A stretch of 28,720 nt of DNA from Euryarchaeota archaeon UBA557 (lineage in GTDB: Archaea; Thermoplasmatota; Poseidoniia; Poseidoniales; Thalassarchaeaceae): contig DARI01000025.1 in the NCBI GenBank assembly GCA_002503285.1, forward strand, positions 1 to 28,720, given 5' to 3'. Numbering within the stretch: the stretch's first letter is position 1; each line of letters starts with the position of its first letter. The notes beneath the pieces are model-generated. The model was given only the letters and a program-made list of their open reading frames with translations. It had not been told where the DNA came from and made no database searches. Positions 16,062 through 24,907 of this stretch are shown one piece after another. The position numbers and the translations under genes are program-made.

Positions 16062-16688
16062 TTATAGTAATATGAATGCTTGATTTAAAAATCCAAAAGC
16101 AAATATAATCATTGTTACTCCGCAAATAGATAGGAATATTCTATACGTTTTAACAGAAATATTTCCTCTAGTTTTATCAAAGAAATATGCAATAGTAGTT
16201 TTTACAATTATTATTGAAATTAAAAAGGAAATAGCATATGCAATGGGTGCAAGAGGTTCTTTATCGACAACTGAAGCCATCAATGGTCCACCAATCAAAA
16301 ACCAGAATATATACACATTTGGGTTCAATAAGTTTGTTAATATTCCTCTCTTTAATGATTTAGAATAATCAATATTATCTAATTTTGAATCTGGAGGCTC
16401 TATTGAAAAGCATTCTATTCCCATTTTTAATAAGAAAATCGACCCAATTATTGAAATTATGGCTAAAAATATTGGTCTTGTTGAAAACCAGTTTGCTGCA
16501 AATAGACTAATTATTATTAAAGGTCCATCAGTAAATATCGGTGCAGCGGCTGTCCAAATACCGGCTCTACGACCCTTCGAGAGTGTCTCTCTAATTACCA
16601 TAGTCAATAAAGGTCCAGGTTTTATTCCTTCTACTATTCCAAGAGTTATTCCCGCTATTGTTAACGCTAATATTATATTAATTTCCAA
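16062..16688 (-). CDS. LysE-family translocator (second copy)
   Basis: This 208-residue protein has about six membrane helices and the LysE signature GIVEGIKPGPLLTMVIRETL near the N terminus, plus the second conserved block NLLNPNVYIFWFLIGG. It is distant from the LysE-type gene at 5515-6108. The start is TTG 16688, supported by a GAGGA Shine-Dalgarno seven bases upstream that lies inside the end of the Bax-inhibitor gene. The two genes are 2 bases apart and form an operon. The exported substrate is unknown. Confidence 0.85.
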   Translation of the reverse strand: MEINIILALTIAGITLGIVEGIKPGPLLTMVIRETLSKGRRAGIWTAAAPIFTDGPLIIISLFAANWFSTRPIFLAIISIIGSIFLLKMGIECFSIEPPDSKLDNIDYSKSLKRGILTNLLNPNVYIFWFLIGGPLMASVVDKEPLAPIAYAISFLISIIIVKTTIAYFFDKTRGNISVKTYRIFLSICGVTMIIFAFGFLNQAFILL

Positions 16689-16690
16689 CT

Positions 16691-17452
16691 TTAATTCCTC
16701 ATATTAATAGTAATTTTTGCTATTAATTTTAGAATTTCAAGATATAGCCAAGCAAGGGTAACTAGTAAACCAAATGCTGCCCTCCACTCAAGTTGTTTGG
16801 GAGCCCCTCTTAATACTCCTCTTTCTATAAAATCGAAATCTGCAACTAAGCACAATGACGCAATCCCAACAACAAATAGCGAGAATGCTATTCCGACCGG
16901 CCCTGAACCATGAATGAGCGGTATTTCGAACCCAATAAATGATCCAATTATAGATATTAGATAAATTAAAAAAATTGCAGCCATTGCAGAAGTTACTGCA
17001 ATTTGCATATTTTTATCCCAATGTATTAATCCAAGTCTGTAAATTGTAATCATGACTGCAAGTATCAAAAAGGTTATGCTTGCTGCGATTATGCCTATAC
17101 TTTCTAAGCCACTCTGTTGTGCAAATATCCAAGTTATTCCTCCTAAAAATAAGCCTTCAAAAAGAGCATATGAACAAATTAAAAATGGGCTGTTCGATCT
17201 AGAAAATATTATGATTAAAGCAGATATTAAACTTCCTACGAATCCTATAATAAATAAAATACTGGATTCTGGCATCATCATCGAAGTCGCTATAGCAGAG
17301 GTGGCAGTAATTAAGAGTAATATTCCTGTTTTCTCTGATACTCCTTCTATTGACATTTGATTTGAATTTGAATTATCCCACCAATTCGTATCTTTATACA
17401 TATTTTTATCAAATGTTGAATCGGAAAGAGCGGGGTTTCCGGAGCGATACAT
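16691..17452 (-). CDS. Bax inhibitor-1/YccA-like membrane protein
   Basis: This 253-residue protein opens with MYRSGNPALSDSTF, the typical beginning of the bacterial/archaeal Bax-inhibitor-1-like family (PF12811 type), followed by seven hydrophobic helices. The C-terminal loop DFDFIERGVLRGAPKQLEWRA and the helix LAWLYLEILKLI also match. Family members are thought to act as pH-dependent ion (calcium) leak channels, but the role in archaea is not known. A TATA box at 17489-17500 and an inverted repeat between it and the start suggest its own, possibly regulated, promoter. It is followed by the LysE gene in an operon. Confidence 0.87.
   Translation of the reverse strand: MYRSGNPALSDSTFDKNMYKDTNWWDNSNSNQMSIEGVSEKTGILLLITATSAIATSMMMPESSILFIIGFVGSLISALIIIFSRSNSPFLICSYALFEGLFLGGITWIFAQQSGLESIGIIAASITFLILAVMITIYRLGLIHWDKNMQIAVTSAMAAIFLIYLISIIGSFIGFEIPLIHGSGPVGIAFSLFVVGIASLCLVADFDFIERGVLRGAPKQLEWRAAFGLLVTLAWLYLEILKLIAKITINMRN
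16696..16700 (-). promoter_or_regulatory. Shine-Dalgarno supporting a TTG start for the second LysE gene
   Basis: On the minus strand GAGGA precedes TTG 16688 by seven bases. It lies within the last codons of the upstream gene, indicating coupled translation. Confidence 0.65.
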
Positions 17453-17467
17453 AATATTCGCAGATGG

Positions 17468-17489
17468 CCCTAATACTCAAACATTAGGG
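17468..17489. repeat. Inverted repeat in the leader of the Bax-inhibitor gene
   Basis: CCCTAAT and ATTAGGG are perfect 7-base arms (17468-17474 and 17483-17489) around an 8-base spacer. They lie directly downstream of the TATA box, over the predicted transcription start, where an operator would block RNA polymerase. A hairpin acting on the end of the upstream RFC-like transcript is the alternative. Confidence 0.6.
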
Positions 17490-17500
17490 TTATATAAATT
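17489..17500 (-). promoter_or_regulatory. TATA box of the Bax-inhibitor/LysE operon
   Basis: The minus strand reads AATTTATATAAC, very close to the archaeal TATA consensus and centred about 42 bases before ATG 17452. The leader would be about 15 bases. The box touches the stop codon of the upstream RFC-like gene. Confidence 0.6.
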
Positions 17501-18630
17501 TAAAAAGCTAGACCATGTTCTTTGCCTGCTTTCGCAACTTTATGTAAGAAGCTTTCAAAATGTATTCTCGCATAAGTGGATTTTTGAAGTGTTACATCAC
17601 AGGATGATAAAGCGGAAAGTAATTTCTCCCTCAGAGTATCGGGCAGAGATAACCTTCTACCAACTAATACGTTGTGTAGTTGCGACACTATATCATCAGC
17701 ATCAAGTCCGTAATTATTCATCAATTTATCAATTTCTGCTATTGCTCCGGATAAAACTTTACGTTTTTTGCCTGCTTTATTTTCCCAACGCCATTCAATT
17801 ACAGAACCTCTAAGCGCCATTTCTAAAATATGCCTGCTTGATTGAAGTGTAGTAGATTGAACTAGATTATGGACAGCAGAACGATTTGAAGAAAGTTTGC
17901 GCATTTCTAATAATTCTAAAATAAAAATTCCTTTTCTTAAATTGCCTTGTGATATGTATGTAATATCTTCTAAAACACCCTTGGATGGTTTTCCAAAATT
18001 TAATTTGGAAATATTTTCTAAAGTACTAATCATTAGATTTTTATTTATAGGAGGAATACGGATCATTTGAGTTCTTGATCTTAAAGCATCGATTATTCTT
18101 GAAGGAGCTCTGGTTACCAAAATAAATCTAGAAGCATTGCCAACCTTTTCCATCATTCTTCGTAAATATGCTTGCCTAATATGACCTAAATAATCTGCAT
18201 CTTCTAAAATTATTAATCGACTTATGGGTGTGATATTAGAAATTTGATTTTCTTTTCCTGCTGGTGGAATATCGCCATCTTTTTTTGTAAAAATACTTCT
18301 ATCAAATGAGTCGAGGCTGAGCATTCCGGCGAGTGTTTCGGTTTTACTACCTCCCGGTCTTAAAAATTCTTCAAATTGTGCCATAGCACCTCTCTTACGT
18401 ACTAAATCACGGCATTGTAATATATGAGTAGTAGATTTCCAACTGACTCCGAGAATTTGTCTAGCAAATAGTTGCCATGCAATAGTTTTTCCAACTCCAG
18501 CTGGACCAGTAATCAATAAATGTGGAGGATCTGAAGAAATACTTGCAGACTTTAGTGATTTAATAACGGATCTAGGGAATGCTAATTCTTCGAATGTTAG
18601 TGGGGCATTTGAAATGAGCCAACTAACCAT
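17500..18630 (-). CDS. RFC-like clamp-loader AAA+ protein with altered Walker B
   Basis: This 376-residue AAA+ protein resembles replication factor C small subunits, which load the PCNA sliding clamp on DNA. Walker A is GPAGVGKT (42-49). The Walker B position reads LIILEDAD (139-146), with the usual D-E order reversed. The sensor/arginine-finger region has RIIDALRSRT (178-187), so S-R is kept but the family cysteine is T. The NASDERG-type block after Walker A is missing and a longer variable stretch (about 78-135) takes its place. The C-terminal helical domain fits the RFC collar. It may be a non-catalytic or specialised subunit. No PCNA or large RFC subunit is in the window. The start ATG 18630 has a shared promoter element 14 bases upstream. 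Confidence 0.82.
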   Translation of the reverse strand: MVSWLISNAPLTFEELAFPRSVIKSLKSASISSDPPHLLITGPAGVGKTIAWQLFARQILGVSWKSTTHILQCRDLVRKRGAMAQFEEFLRPGGSKTETLAGMLSLDSFDRSIFTKKDGDIPPAGKENQISNITPISRLIILEDADYLGHIRQAYLRRMMEKVGNASRFILVTRAPSRIIDALRSRTQMIRIPPINKNLMISTLENISKLNFGKPSKGVLEDITYISQGNLRKGIFILELLEMRKLSSNRSAVHNLVQSTTLQSSRHILEMALRGSVIEWRWENKAGKKRKVLSGAIAEIDKLMNNYGLDADDIVSQLHNVLVGRRLSLPDTLREKLLSALSSCDVTLQKSTYARIHFESFLHKVAKAGKEHGLAF

Positions 18631-18644
18631 GGTACAGTGGTAAA

Positions 18645-18656
18645 GGCATAAGTTTT
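18645..18656 (-). promoter_or_regulatory. Promoter element AAAACTTATGCC of the RFC-like gene
   Basis: On the minus strand this element ends exactly 14 bases before ATG 18630. It differs by one base from the element before the YczE-type gene at 8068-8079, with identical spacing to the start codon. Confidence 0.55.
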
Positions 18657-18765
18657 GAAATGCACCCTTAGAAGTTTATAAATTATTAATTATTTGCTAA
18701 AATTTTATCAGTAAATGAAACCTAATACCGAATGTTAGATTAATGACGCTTTATAGTCAGGTATT

Positions 18766-21765
18766 ATGGTTGAGCGTCTAGCATCAAAAGTATCTTTGCT
18801 TCGCCAACAAAAATATAAAGATAATGTTGTATTATTTCTAGTATTTATTTTCTTAATTCAGATGGTTATGCCAACCGTTAATGCTGAGGGTTTAGATGGT
18901 TTAGATATTTGTACAGAGCTAAATAGTGGTTTTTGTGATACTGTACACCCTGAGGATGATGGTTCGAGTCAGGTGTCTTGGATTGAAGGGATTTATCATA
19001 TAAATATGATAGACACAGGAAGTATGCTATTTGTTGCAACCTGGGAAATATATGAATATGATAGAACTCCATTGGGCTTCACAGGTACATTAGCCCAAAC
19101 TGCACTGGAAAATGATGGAATATTTTCAGATGATGGCATTCCGGCTGATGTGATACGTAACTCTTGGGATGAGCCTTGGGATGGTCAAGCCGATTCAATA
19201 TTAGTCAAAGATAAATTGATGGAAGAAATATCTGATAACATCGGTGATATGCTTAGTTCTTTAGGAAGTGTATCAACTCCAACTACAAATTGGATAAGTA
19301 GTCTTGAAAAGGATAGTGGAGTAGTTAATTGTCAAACAGATCGGACTCTGGATGATGATGGTAATGCATACTATCCGCCCATATGTGTCCAAACTACAGT
19401 AGAAATAGAGTTATCTGCAGATAAGTTTGGTCTTGGAACTAATTCCAAATTGGATTTAGAGAGTGCATATAAATCATTACTGATAATGGGTGGACAAGTG
19501 AAGACATCATTGCCGATTAGTATTGAATCTGGGCATAAAAGTATATATCATGTTGATCCAACTAATTATGCTACAATAATTGGAACAAATGGTCCCGGTG
19601 CCACTAAAATAAGTAATTCGGGCACTTTTCCTTATAATTCAGGCAGGTGGGAAATTAATAATCTTAATTTACCAAGTGGATATAGTTCCAATTTAGAATT
19701 TACAATGGGATTTAGAAATAATGAGACGACCAATGCATTTAATTTGGCTCCAAATTCAAAATCTATGAATCTAGAGGTTGTATTAGATTTATCAGATGAG
19801 AATGCTGCATCTATTGAATTGTTGGCCGGCATAAGTCATATTGAAACAGGGTCCATTCAAGGTTTAGAATTAATTCCTTCAGATAAAGGAAATATTCCCA
19901 TTGTTACTTCTGATGGAATTAGAATGGCACATCATAATGGTTTAATCAATCTAGATGCAATATCTGATAACTTCCCCGTTAGTTCAGTAGGCAATTCTCT
20001 TTCTAGTACGGTACCAGGCCTGAGTATTGAAATGGGAGAATTTGAATGGATATTAGACAGCTCACTTGAAAATTCAGCATTAACAGCAGGTGGCTTAAAT
20101 TTCGAACATTCTCTCTCCAGTTGTGAAACGGCAGGAGTAAATTATTGTATTTCTGGAGACGCAGCGATGGGAACTGAATACCCAGTATACCTTAGAAGTA
20201 CTAGTGCACCATTTAAGTTAGGTTTAAGTGACTTAATAGGAGATAAATTAGGAGATTTAAGTTTTCTAAATGATGTTAGTCAGGATGATTTAGAGAAAAT
20301 TATCAATAGCGGTATGGCATTTGAAACAATATTAGATCCAAGTTTTCTAAGTGCAATGAAACCCTCAGGTATGGGGAATACAGAGATAACTCTAAAATTA
20401 ATTTTACCAAATTGGGCATCAAATAAAGAAGGAGGTAATACAATTTTGTTATCTCATATCTCAGATAATAATTATGTTGGTGACTTTGGGTTACAGGGCG
20501 CTAATTCGTTTGACTGGGCTCATCCATTATGTTACGAAAGTGCGGGCTGTTCAGATATTAGTCAGAATGTATTTTGTAAATCTATAGAAAAAAGTTGTAA
20601 GAAAGGTTTAGTTGATTTAGATATTTCGGAATATTCTTTTTCAGAATTACAAAAAGGAATAACGGTTGAGTTTGCATTGAATATGGAAATTTCTCTTCAT
20701 AGGTTATCAGTACCCTCATCCATATTAGATTCTATGAATAGCGATACAACACAAGTATCTTTGCCTGTTTTACCATCTGATTTATTAAAATTAATTTTAG
20801 AAATTGCGGATAGAGGAGATACTCCCTATTCTACATCATTCTCAATATGTGATAATAATCAAATAGAAATTTGTAAGAATGATCAAACAATTGAGTTTTC
20901 GACAAATGGTATTACAGAGTTTACAAATAAATTCGGTGAAAGTGTGACTAGTTTGATAAAGTCGGAATTAAAAACATCATCAAAAATTGGAGATATTGAG
21001 ATTGATGGCTTCAAAATTAATACAACTCTGGGCGGACTAATTGATACTGATTCCGATATTGGAGATGAAGAGGGCATTGTATTATCAATAAATATACCCA
21101 AGGTTAGAACTACGATTGGACTGGGAAATAGTTGGTCTGAAATATATGAGATTATAAATAATGGAGAAACCGATAATCTGAATATAGATATTAACGCCCC
21201 ATTATTAGACAATATTGTAAACCCTATTATGTCACCAATGATAAAGGCCATGGAAGGATTAACGAGCGCATTGACATTAGTAGCTGCTTCAACCATAACT
21301 GATGGATTGGCAATTAAAGATATTAAAACAGATTTACCAAATAGTGGCTCTCTTGATATGCCATTAGAGTTGAGGTTAACTTTACCTTTAGGCATCTATC
21401 TAGAAGACTTGACTTCAATGAGTGGACGCTCAAGTTCATCTTTTAATACTGAAGAAAGACAAGTGATTGAATATAGGATAGTATCTGGTGATACAGATTC
21501 AATAAATTTCAATTTAATAATTGGATGGCAATGGATTCTACAGCAGCTTCTGCCATACATATTCTTTACGTTGTTATTCATATCTTGGCGAATTAGAGTA
21601 AGAATTAAGAAACGTAGCAAGAAAAAGAGGGCATCTGAAATTAAGATAATAAAAGCTGAGGCGACTGAAAACAAGTTTGCTAGACCTATAATTTTAAATC
21701 CGGATATAGAAGTTATTGGTATTTCTAACTGTAAAATTTCAATAAAAAAACGAGTAAATAGTTGA
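18766..21765 (+). CDS. Giant exported surface protein with C-terminal membrane anchor
   Basis: I do not recognise the family of this 999-residue protein. The N terminus has a basic stretch then a hydrophobic signal (about 21-39, ending VNA). Nearly all of the rest is predicted extracellular, rich in S, N, D and I, with beta-type alternation. Cysteines occur in close pairs (such as CTELNSGFC, CETAGVNYC, CDNNQIEIC), fitting disulfides. A membrane helix lies at 921-941 and is followed by a strongly basic cytoplasmic tail (KKRSKKKR). It may be a surface-layer component, adhesin or structural partner of exported enzymes. The M28 peptidase gene begins 6 bases after it, so they are one operon. Confidence 0.8.
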   Translation: MVERLASKVSLLRQQKYKDNVVLFLVFIFLIQMVMPTVNAEGLDGLDICTELNSGFCDTVHPEDDGSSQVSWIEGIYHINMIDTGSMLFVATWEIYEYDRTPLGFTGTLAQTALENDGIFSDDGIPADVIRNSWDEPWDGQADSILVKDKLMEEISDNIGDMLSSLGSVSTPTTNWISSLEKDSGVVNCQTDRTLDDDGNAYYPPICVQTTVEIELSADKFGLGTNSKLDLESAYKSLLIMGGQVKTSLPISIESGHKSIYHVDPTNYATIIGTNGPGATKISNSGTFPYNSGRWEINNLNLPSGYSSNLEFTMGFRNNETTNAFNLAPNSKSMNLEVVLDLSDENAASIELLAGISHIETGSIQGLELIPSDKGNIPIVTSDGIRMAHHNGLINLDAISDNFPVSSVGNSLSSTVPGLSIEMGEFEWILDSSLENSALTAGGLNFEHSLSSCETAGVNYCISGDAAMGTEYPVYLRSTSAPFKLGLSDLIGDKLGDLSFLNDVSQDDLEKIINSGMAFETILDPSFLSAMKPSGMGNTEITLKLILPNWASNKEGGNTILLSHISDNNYVGDFGLQGANSFDWAHPLCYESAGCSDISQNVFCKSIEKSCKKGLVDLDISEYSFSELQKGITVEFALNMEISLHRLSVPSSILDSMNSDTTQVSLPVLPSDLLKLILEIADRGDTPYSTSFSICDNNQIEICKNDQTIEFSTNGITEFTNKFGESVTSLIKSELKTSSKIGDIEIDGFKINTTLGGLIDTDSDIGDEEGIVLSINIPKVRTTIGLGNSWSEIYEIINNGETDNLNIDINAPLLDNIVNPIMSPMIKAMEGLTSALTLVAASTITDGLAIKDIKTDLPNSGSLDMPLELRLTLPLGIYLEDLTSMSGRSSSSFNTEERQVIEYRIVSGDTDSINFNLIIGWQWILQQLLPYIFFTLLFISWRIRVRIKKRSKKKRASEIKIIKAEATENKFARPIILNPDIEVIGISNCKISIKKRVNS

Positions 21766-21771
21766 GTTATT

Positions 21772-23493
21772 ATGTCACATATACCCCAACGTAATATTGC
21801 TCTCTTTCTAGTAATAATTATGATATCCGGGCCTATAAGTGGTTGTATTAATCCCGATAGTAGTGATTTGAATGTAGATGATCTGATGATAGATATTCCT
21901 TTTGTAGAAGGAGGTTACTTTCAGGATATTGAATTAGAAGCATCAACTAAAATGTCTGTTTTCATCCCCTATTTGATATTAGACGAAGAAACAGGTTTTG
22001 TTCAAAATTCTACCGTGGTTGATTTGGTAAAAAATCAAGTAGTAAGTATTTCAATATTGACACCCCCACGGACGAGTGAAATGATATTTTTAATTGGTGA
22101 AGTAAATCGAGAATATTGGCCAATAAGGACTCAACATGAATCTTGGAGTACGTGGTTAAATTCGGATTATGAAAATTCGATTAATGGAGTATACAGAGTA
22201 GCCGCTCAAAATAACTCAACTTATGATACATTAATCCCAAGTAAAATAACTGGTGATTCGGTTATTATAAAAAGTATAGTTGTAGAAAGGATTAATTTGA
22301 TTGGAGTTGAAGATGGGGGCAATCATTCAAGTGGAATTGTAAATGGAAAAGTTGTATATGATAGACTTTTTGAAATAACTGATCCTACCGATTCATTTGA
22401 TATCATAGATGGTAAAAATGGATATTATGATAGATGGGCCGGACAAGGTAATACTGCATATGAGGATGCTGCAATGTATTTAATTAATGTATTTAATTCG
22501 TTTGGCCTAGAAGTAAAAGCTCATAGATTTGAATTTACAGACATATTTGGAGTTCAAAATCCTGAAGCATACAACATCTGTGCTTACAAGTGGGGCATTG
22601 AGGTTGTGGATGAGTGGTTGGTATTCGGTGCTCATTTCGATATAGCGCCACCTGCTAACGCTGTTTTATTAGATCCTCACGTAACTGGACAAAGGACTTA
22701 TGGAACTAGAGTAGGTGCTTATGATAATACTGCTGGAACGTCGATGGTATTAGAAACTGCAAAGGCATTGGCTGAATTTGATAGCAGAAGGACGATGGTG
22801 TTCTGCCTTTGGTCTGGTGAAGAGGGAGGAAAAAGAGGTTCTGATTATTGGACTGATTATTATGTAAAGGAAGATAATCCTGAGGTTACTGTTACTAATT
22901 ACATCAACCTAGATATGGCTGGAGTAAATTGGCCCGGTGGTGGTGGTGCCCCTCATGGAGATCCTGATCCAACTATTGATGAGAGTGGATATCCTAAAGA
23001 TGAGGAGATTTGGCCAATGAGAGTATATATAGGGCCAGGGCCAAATCACGATAAGTTAGATCAGCCTGAAATGGTTGGTTTATCAAATTGGATCGGATCA
23101 GATTACTTAGGTTTAGAAGAACAAATGGGTACACTTATTGGAGTTAATTACTCATCTGAAACATGGAAAACTAACGTATGGCTAGATATGGATAGGCCTG
23201 AAATAATTGTATATGAAGATACTACTGCAAGAAGTGATCATGCAAGTTTTCAAGATAATTTGGGTACTGTGACTATTGGCTTCGGAGGATTAGTTGATGG
23301 ATACTGGTGTTATCATCAAACTTGCGATACATTAGAGGAAATGGAGGATTGGATGGACACAATGGATAAAAACTATGGAGAAGAGAATACAGGGGTTGCT
23401 AATCTCGTAAATAGCCTTGATATGATAACTTGGTGGGCATTACTAACATTTTTTCATTGTGATGAAAAGCCCGTATTGAATGCGATTAATTAA
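21772..23493 (+). CDS. M28-family zinc aminopeptidase lipoprotein
   Basis: This 573-residue exported peptidase has a lipoprotein signal with lipobox ISGC and C25. The M28 metal ligands and catalytic residues are all visible: H288 in GAHFD, bridging D318 in AYDNTAG, catalytic E350 with ligand E351 in SGEEGG, D381 in NLDMAG and H490 in RSDHASF. The family cleaves N-terminal amino acids or dipeptides with two zinc ions. An N-terminal region of about 200 residues before the peptidase core looks beta-rich and may bind substrate. It follows the giant surface protein by 6 bases. Its 3' end is 2 bases from the convergent M50 gene. Confidence 0.9.
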   Translation: MSHIPQRNIALFLVIIMISGPISGCINPDSSDLNVDDLMIDIPFVEGGYFQDIELEASTKMSVFIPYLILDEETGFVQNSTVVDLVKNQVVSISILTPPRTSEMIFLIGEVNREYWPIRTQHESWSTWLNSDYENSINGVYRVAAQNNSTYDTLIPSKITGDSVIIKSIVVERINLIGVEDGGNHSSGIVNGKVVYDRLFEITDPTDSFDIIDGKNGYYDRWAGQGNTAYEDAAMYLINVFNSFGLEVKAHRFEFTDIFGVQNPEAYNICAYKWGIEVVDEWLVFGAHFDIAPPANAVLLDPHVTGQRTYGTRVGAYDNTAGTSMVLETAKALAEFDSRRTMVFCLWSGEEGGKRGSDYWTDYYVKEDNPEVTVTNYINLDMAGVNWPGGGGAPHGDPDPTIDESGYPKDEEIWPMRVYIGPGPNHDKLDQPEMVGLSNWIGSDYLGLEEQMGTLIGVNYSSETWKTNVWLDMDRPEIIVYEDTTARSDHASFQDNLGTVTIGFGGLVDGYWCYHQTCDTLEEMEDWMDTMDKNYGEENTGVANLVNSLDMITWWALLTFFHCDEKPVLNAIN

Positions 23494-23495
23494 TA

Positions 23496-24311
23496 TTAAA
23501 TAAATAACATAGATGAATATTTGTAAGTAATCCAGACTGTAGCTAAAGTTATAGAAAACCAAATATTAAAAATTGTATCCGACCATGTTTTTATTTTCCT
23601 TCCATCTAATGGTCCAAATGGAAGCATATTAAATGCGGCTAGAATTGCATTTCCCCATAACCACGTTTGAGTTACTTGATCAAATATTGTATTATTTCCT
23701 CCAAAAATATACGCAACTATAATTCCAATGTTCCAGAGTATTATGTTAGATACGGGGCCCGCTAATGCTATTCGTCCGAATTGATCTTTGGAAGTCTTAC
23801 CAGCGACCATTACTGCTCCTGGGGCCATAAATACAATCCCCGTAAGTGCTGCTAAGATAACTCCGAATCTTAACCCACTTGGATTTGCTCGGAATTCGGC
23901 CCAGCAACCATATCTTCTAGCCATAATTTTATGAGCAATCTCGTGAAGTAAAAATGCTGGAGTTAACGATATGAAATAAAGAATTCCGAAGTAGACAAAA
24001 CTTGAAGGATTAGCAAGCGCGCCGAAAATCCTTCCAGATCCCATGAATGCAAGCGCGAGAGTGAAGGCAAGAGTGGCTTGAATAAGATGTTGGATTTCTA
24101 TCTTTGAAAAATGCCATATAGATCCCTTATGGACGGAGGATGTGCGGCCACTGTTGTTGCTAAAATATTCATTCAATATATCCTGAAAAGGATTTTTTTG
24201 ATTTTGTTGTCCAAAATTTGGTTTGGAATTATTTCTATTTTCGTTATGTCTTTTTTTATCGAATGGGTCATCGTCTAACCACCATGCACGGGGGTCTCTT
24301 TCTCCAGACAT
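23496..24311 (-). CDS. M50-family (site-2-protease-like) intramembrane metalloprotease
   Basis: This 271-residue protein has a polar, asparagine-rich N terminus (1-65) followed by several membrane helices. The zinc site is HEIAH (123-127) and the third ligand motif is NMLPFGPLDG (228-237, D236). AGKTSKDQFGRIALAGPVSNI between them matches archaeal S2P homologues. Such proteases cut transmembrane segments, often to release regulators. No PDZ domain is seen. It lies 28 bases downstream of a zinc-finger protein gene and probably shares its transcript, so the two may act together, but that is inference. Confidence 0.88.
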   Translation of the reverse strand: MSGERDPRAWWLDDDPFDKKRHNENRNNSKPNFGQQNQKNPFQDILNEYFSNNSGRTSSVHKGSIWHFSKIEIQHLIQATLAFTLALAFMGSGRIFGALANPSSFVYFGILYFISLTPAFLLHEIAHKIMARRYGCWAEFRANPSGLRFGVILAALTGIVFMAPGAVMVAGKTSKDQFGRIALAGPVSNIILWNIGIIVAYIFGGNNTIFDQVTQTWLWGNAILAAFNMLPFGPLDGRKIKTWSDTIFNIWFSITLATVWITYKYSSMLFI

Positions 24312-24339
24312 ACTTTCTTATTGCTCCATTTGAATATTA

Positions 24340-24861
24340 TTATTTGTTTATGTCATCTAATAATTCATCTACTTCATCTAATAAATTACTCCAATCGGAA
24401 GGATGTTTTGATTTAGTATTTCCAGTAATTAAGTTTAATAGTTCTTCTCTTTCTATGTTATTTGGAGGTTTGTTCATCCACTTGTTTTGATTTGCTACAT
24501 CTCTTATTAACGATTTTGGGATATTTTTCTTTTGTCTTTCAAACTTATTTTTAATATCCTCCGAAGTTCTGGAAGGCATAATTCCATTGTGTTTATCAAT
24601 CAATGCAGAATAATATAACATGGAGGTTCCATGAATAGAATCATCTATGTATTTTGATGGTTTAGTTAACATAGTGATAAATTCTCTCGCTAATCTATCA
24701 GATTTAGTTTTAGGAAGGCCTGAATTTAACTTTTCTCTACTCTTTGTATGAGATTCAATACAATATTTACAACGTTTTGTACCTGCAATATCTCCTGCAT
24801 CACACATTAAACAACATACTGCAAACCCCATTTGTTCCATTGCACGGCGTGGGAGTGACAT
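24340..24861 (-). CDS. Small zinc-finger protein of unknown function
   Basis: I do not recognise this 173-residue protein. Near the N terminus it has C17-x2-C20-x10-C31-x2-C34 with H38, a treble-clef or zinc-ribbon-like site, plus C16. The rest is helical and charged, with a K/R-rich middle and an acidic, aspartate-rich end (LLDEVDELLDDINK). No membrane segment is present. The start ATG 24861 has an AAATATGA box about 20 bases upstream, consistent with a leaderless transcript; ATG 24840 is an alternative. It lies 28 bases upstream of the M50 protease gene. Confidence 0.72.
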   Translation of the reverse strand: MSLPRRAMEQMGFAVCCLMCDAGDIAGTKRCKYCIESHTKSREKLNSGLPKTKSDRLAREFITMLTKPSKYIDDSIHGTSMLYYSALIDKHNGIMPSRTSEDIKNKFERQKKNIPKSLIRDVANQNKWMNKPPNNIEREELLNLITGNTKSKHPSDWSNLLDEVDELLDDINK

Positions 24862-24907
24862 TATACATCCCTAATGTTCATATTTCATCAACCCTACTAA
24901 GAATTGT

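Noticed and set aside
20883..21674. Two long minus-strand open frames back to back inside the 999-residue surface protein gene
   Set aside because: They are antisense shadows: no ribosome site or promoter, repetitive I/S/P/N composition typical of reverse reading of an AT-rich gene, and the plus-strand frame is continuous with a signal peptide and an anchor.
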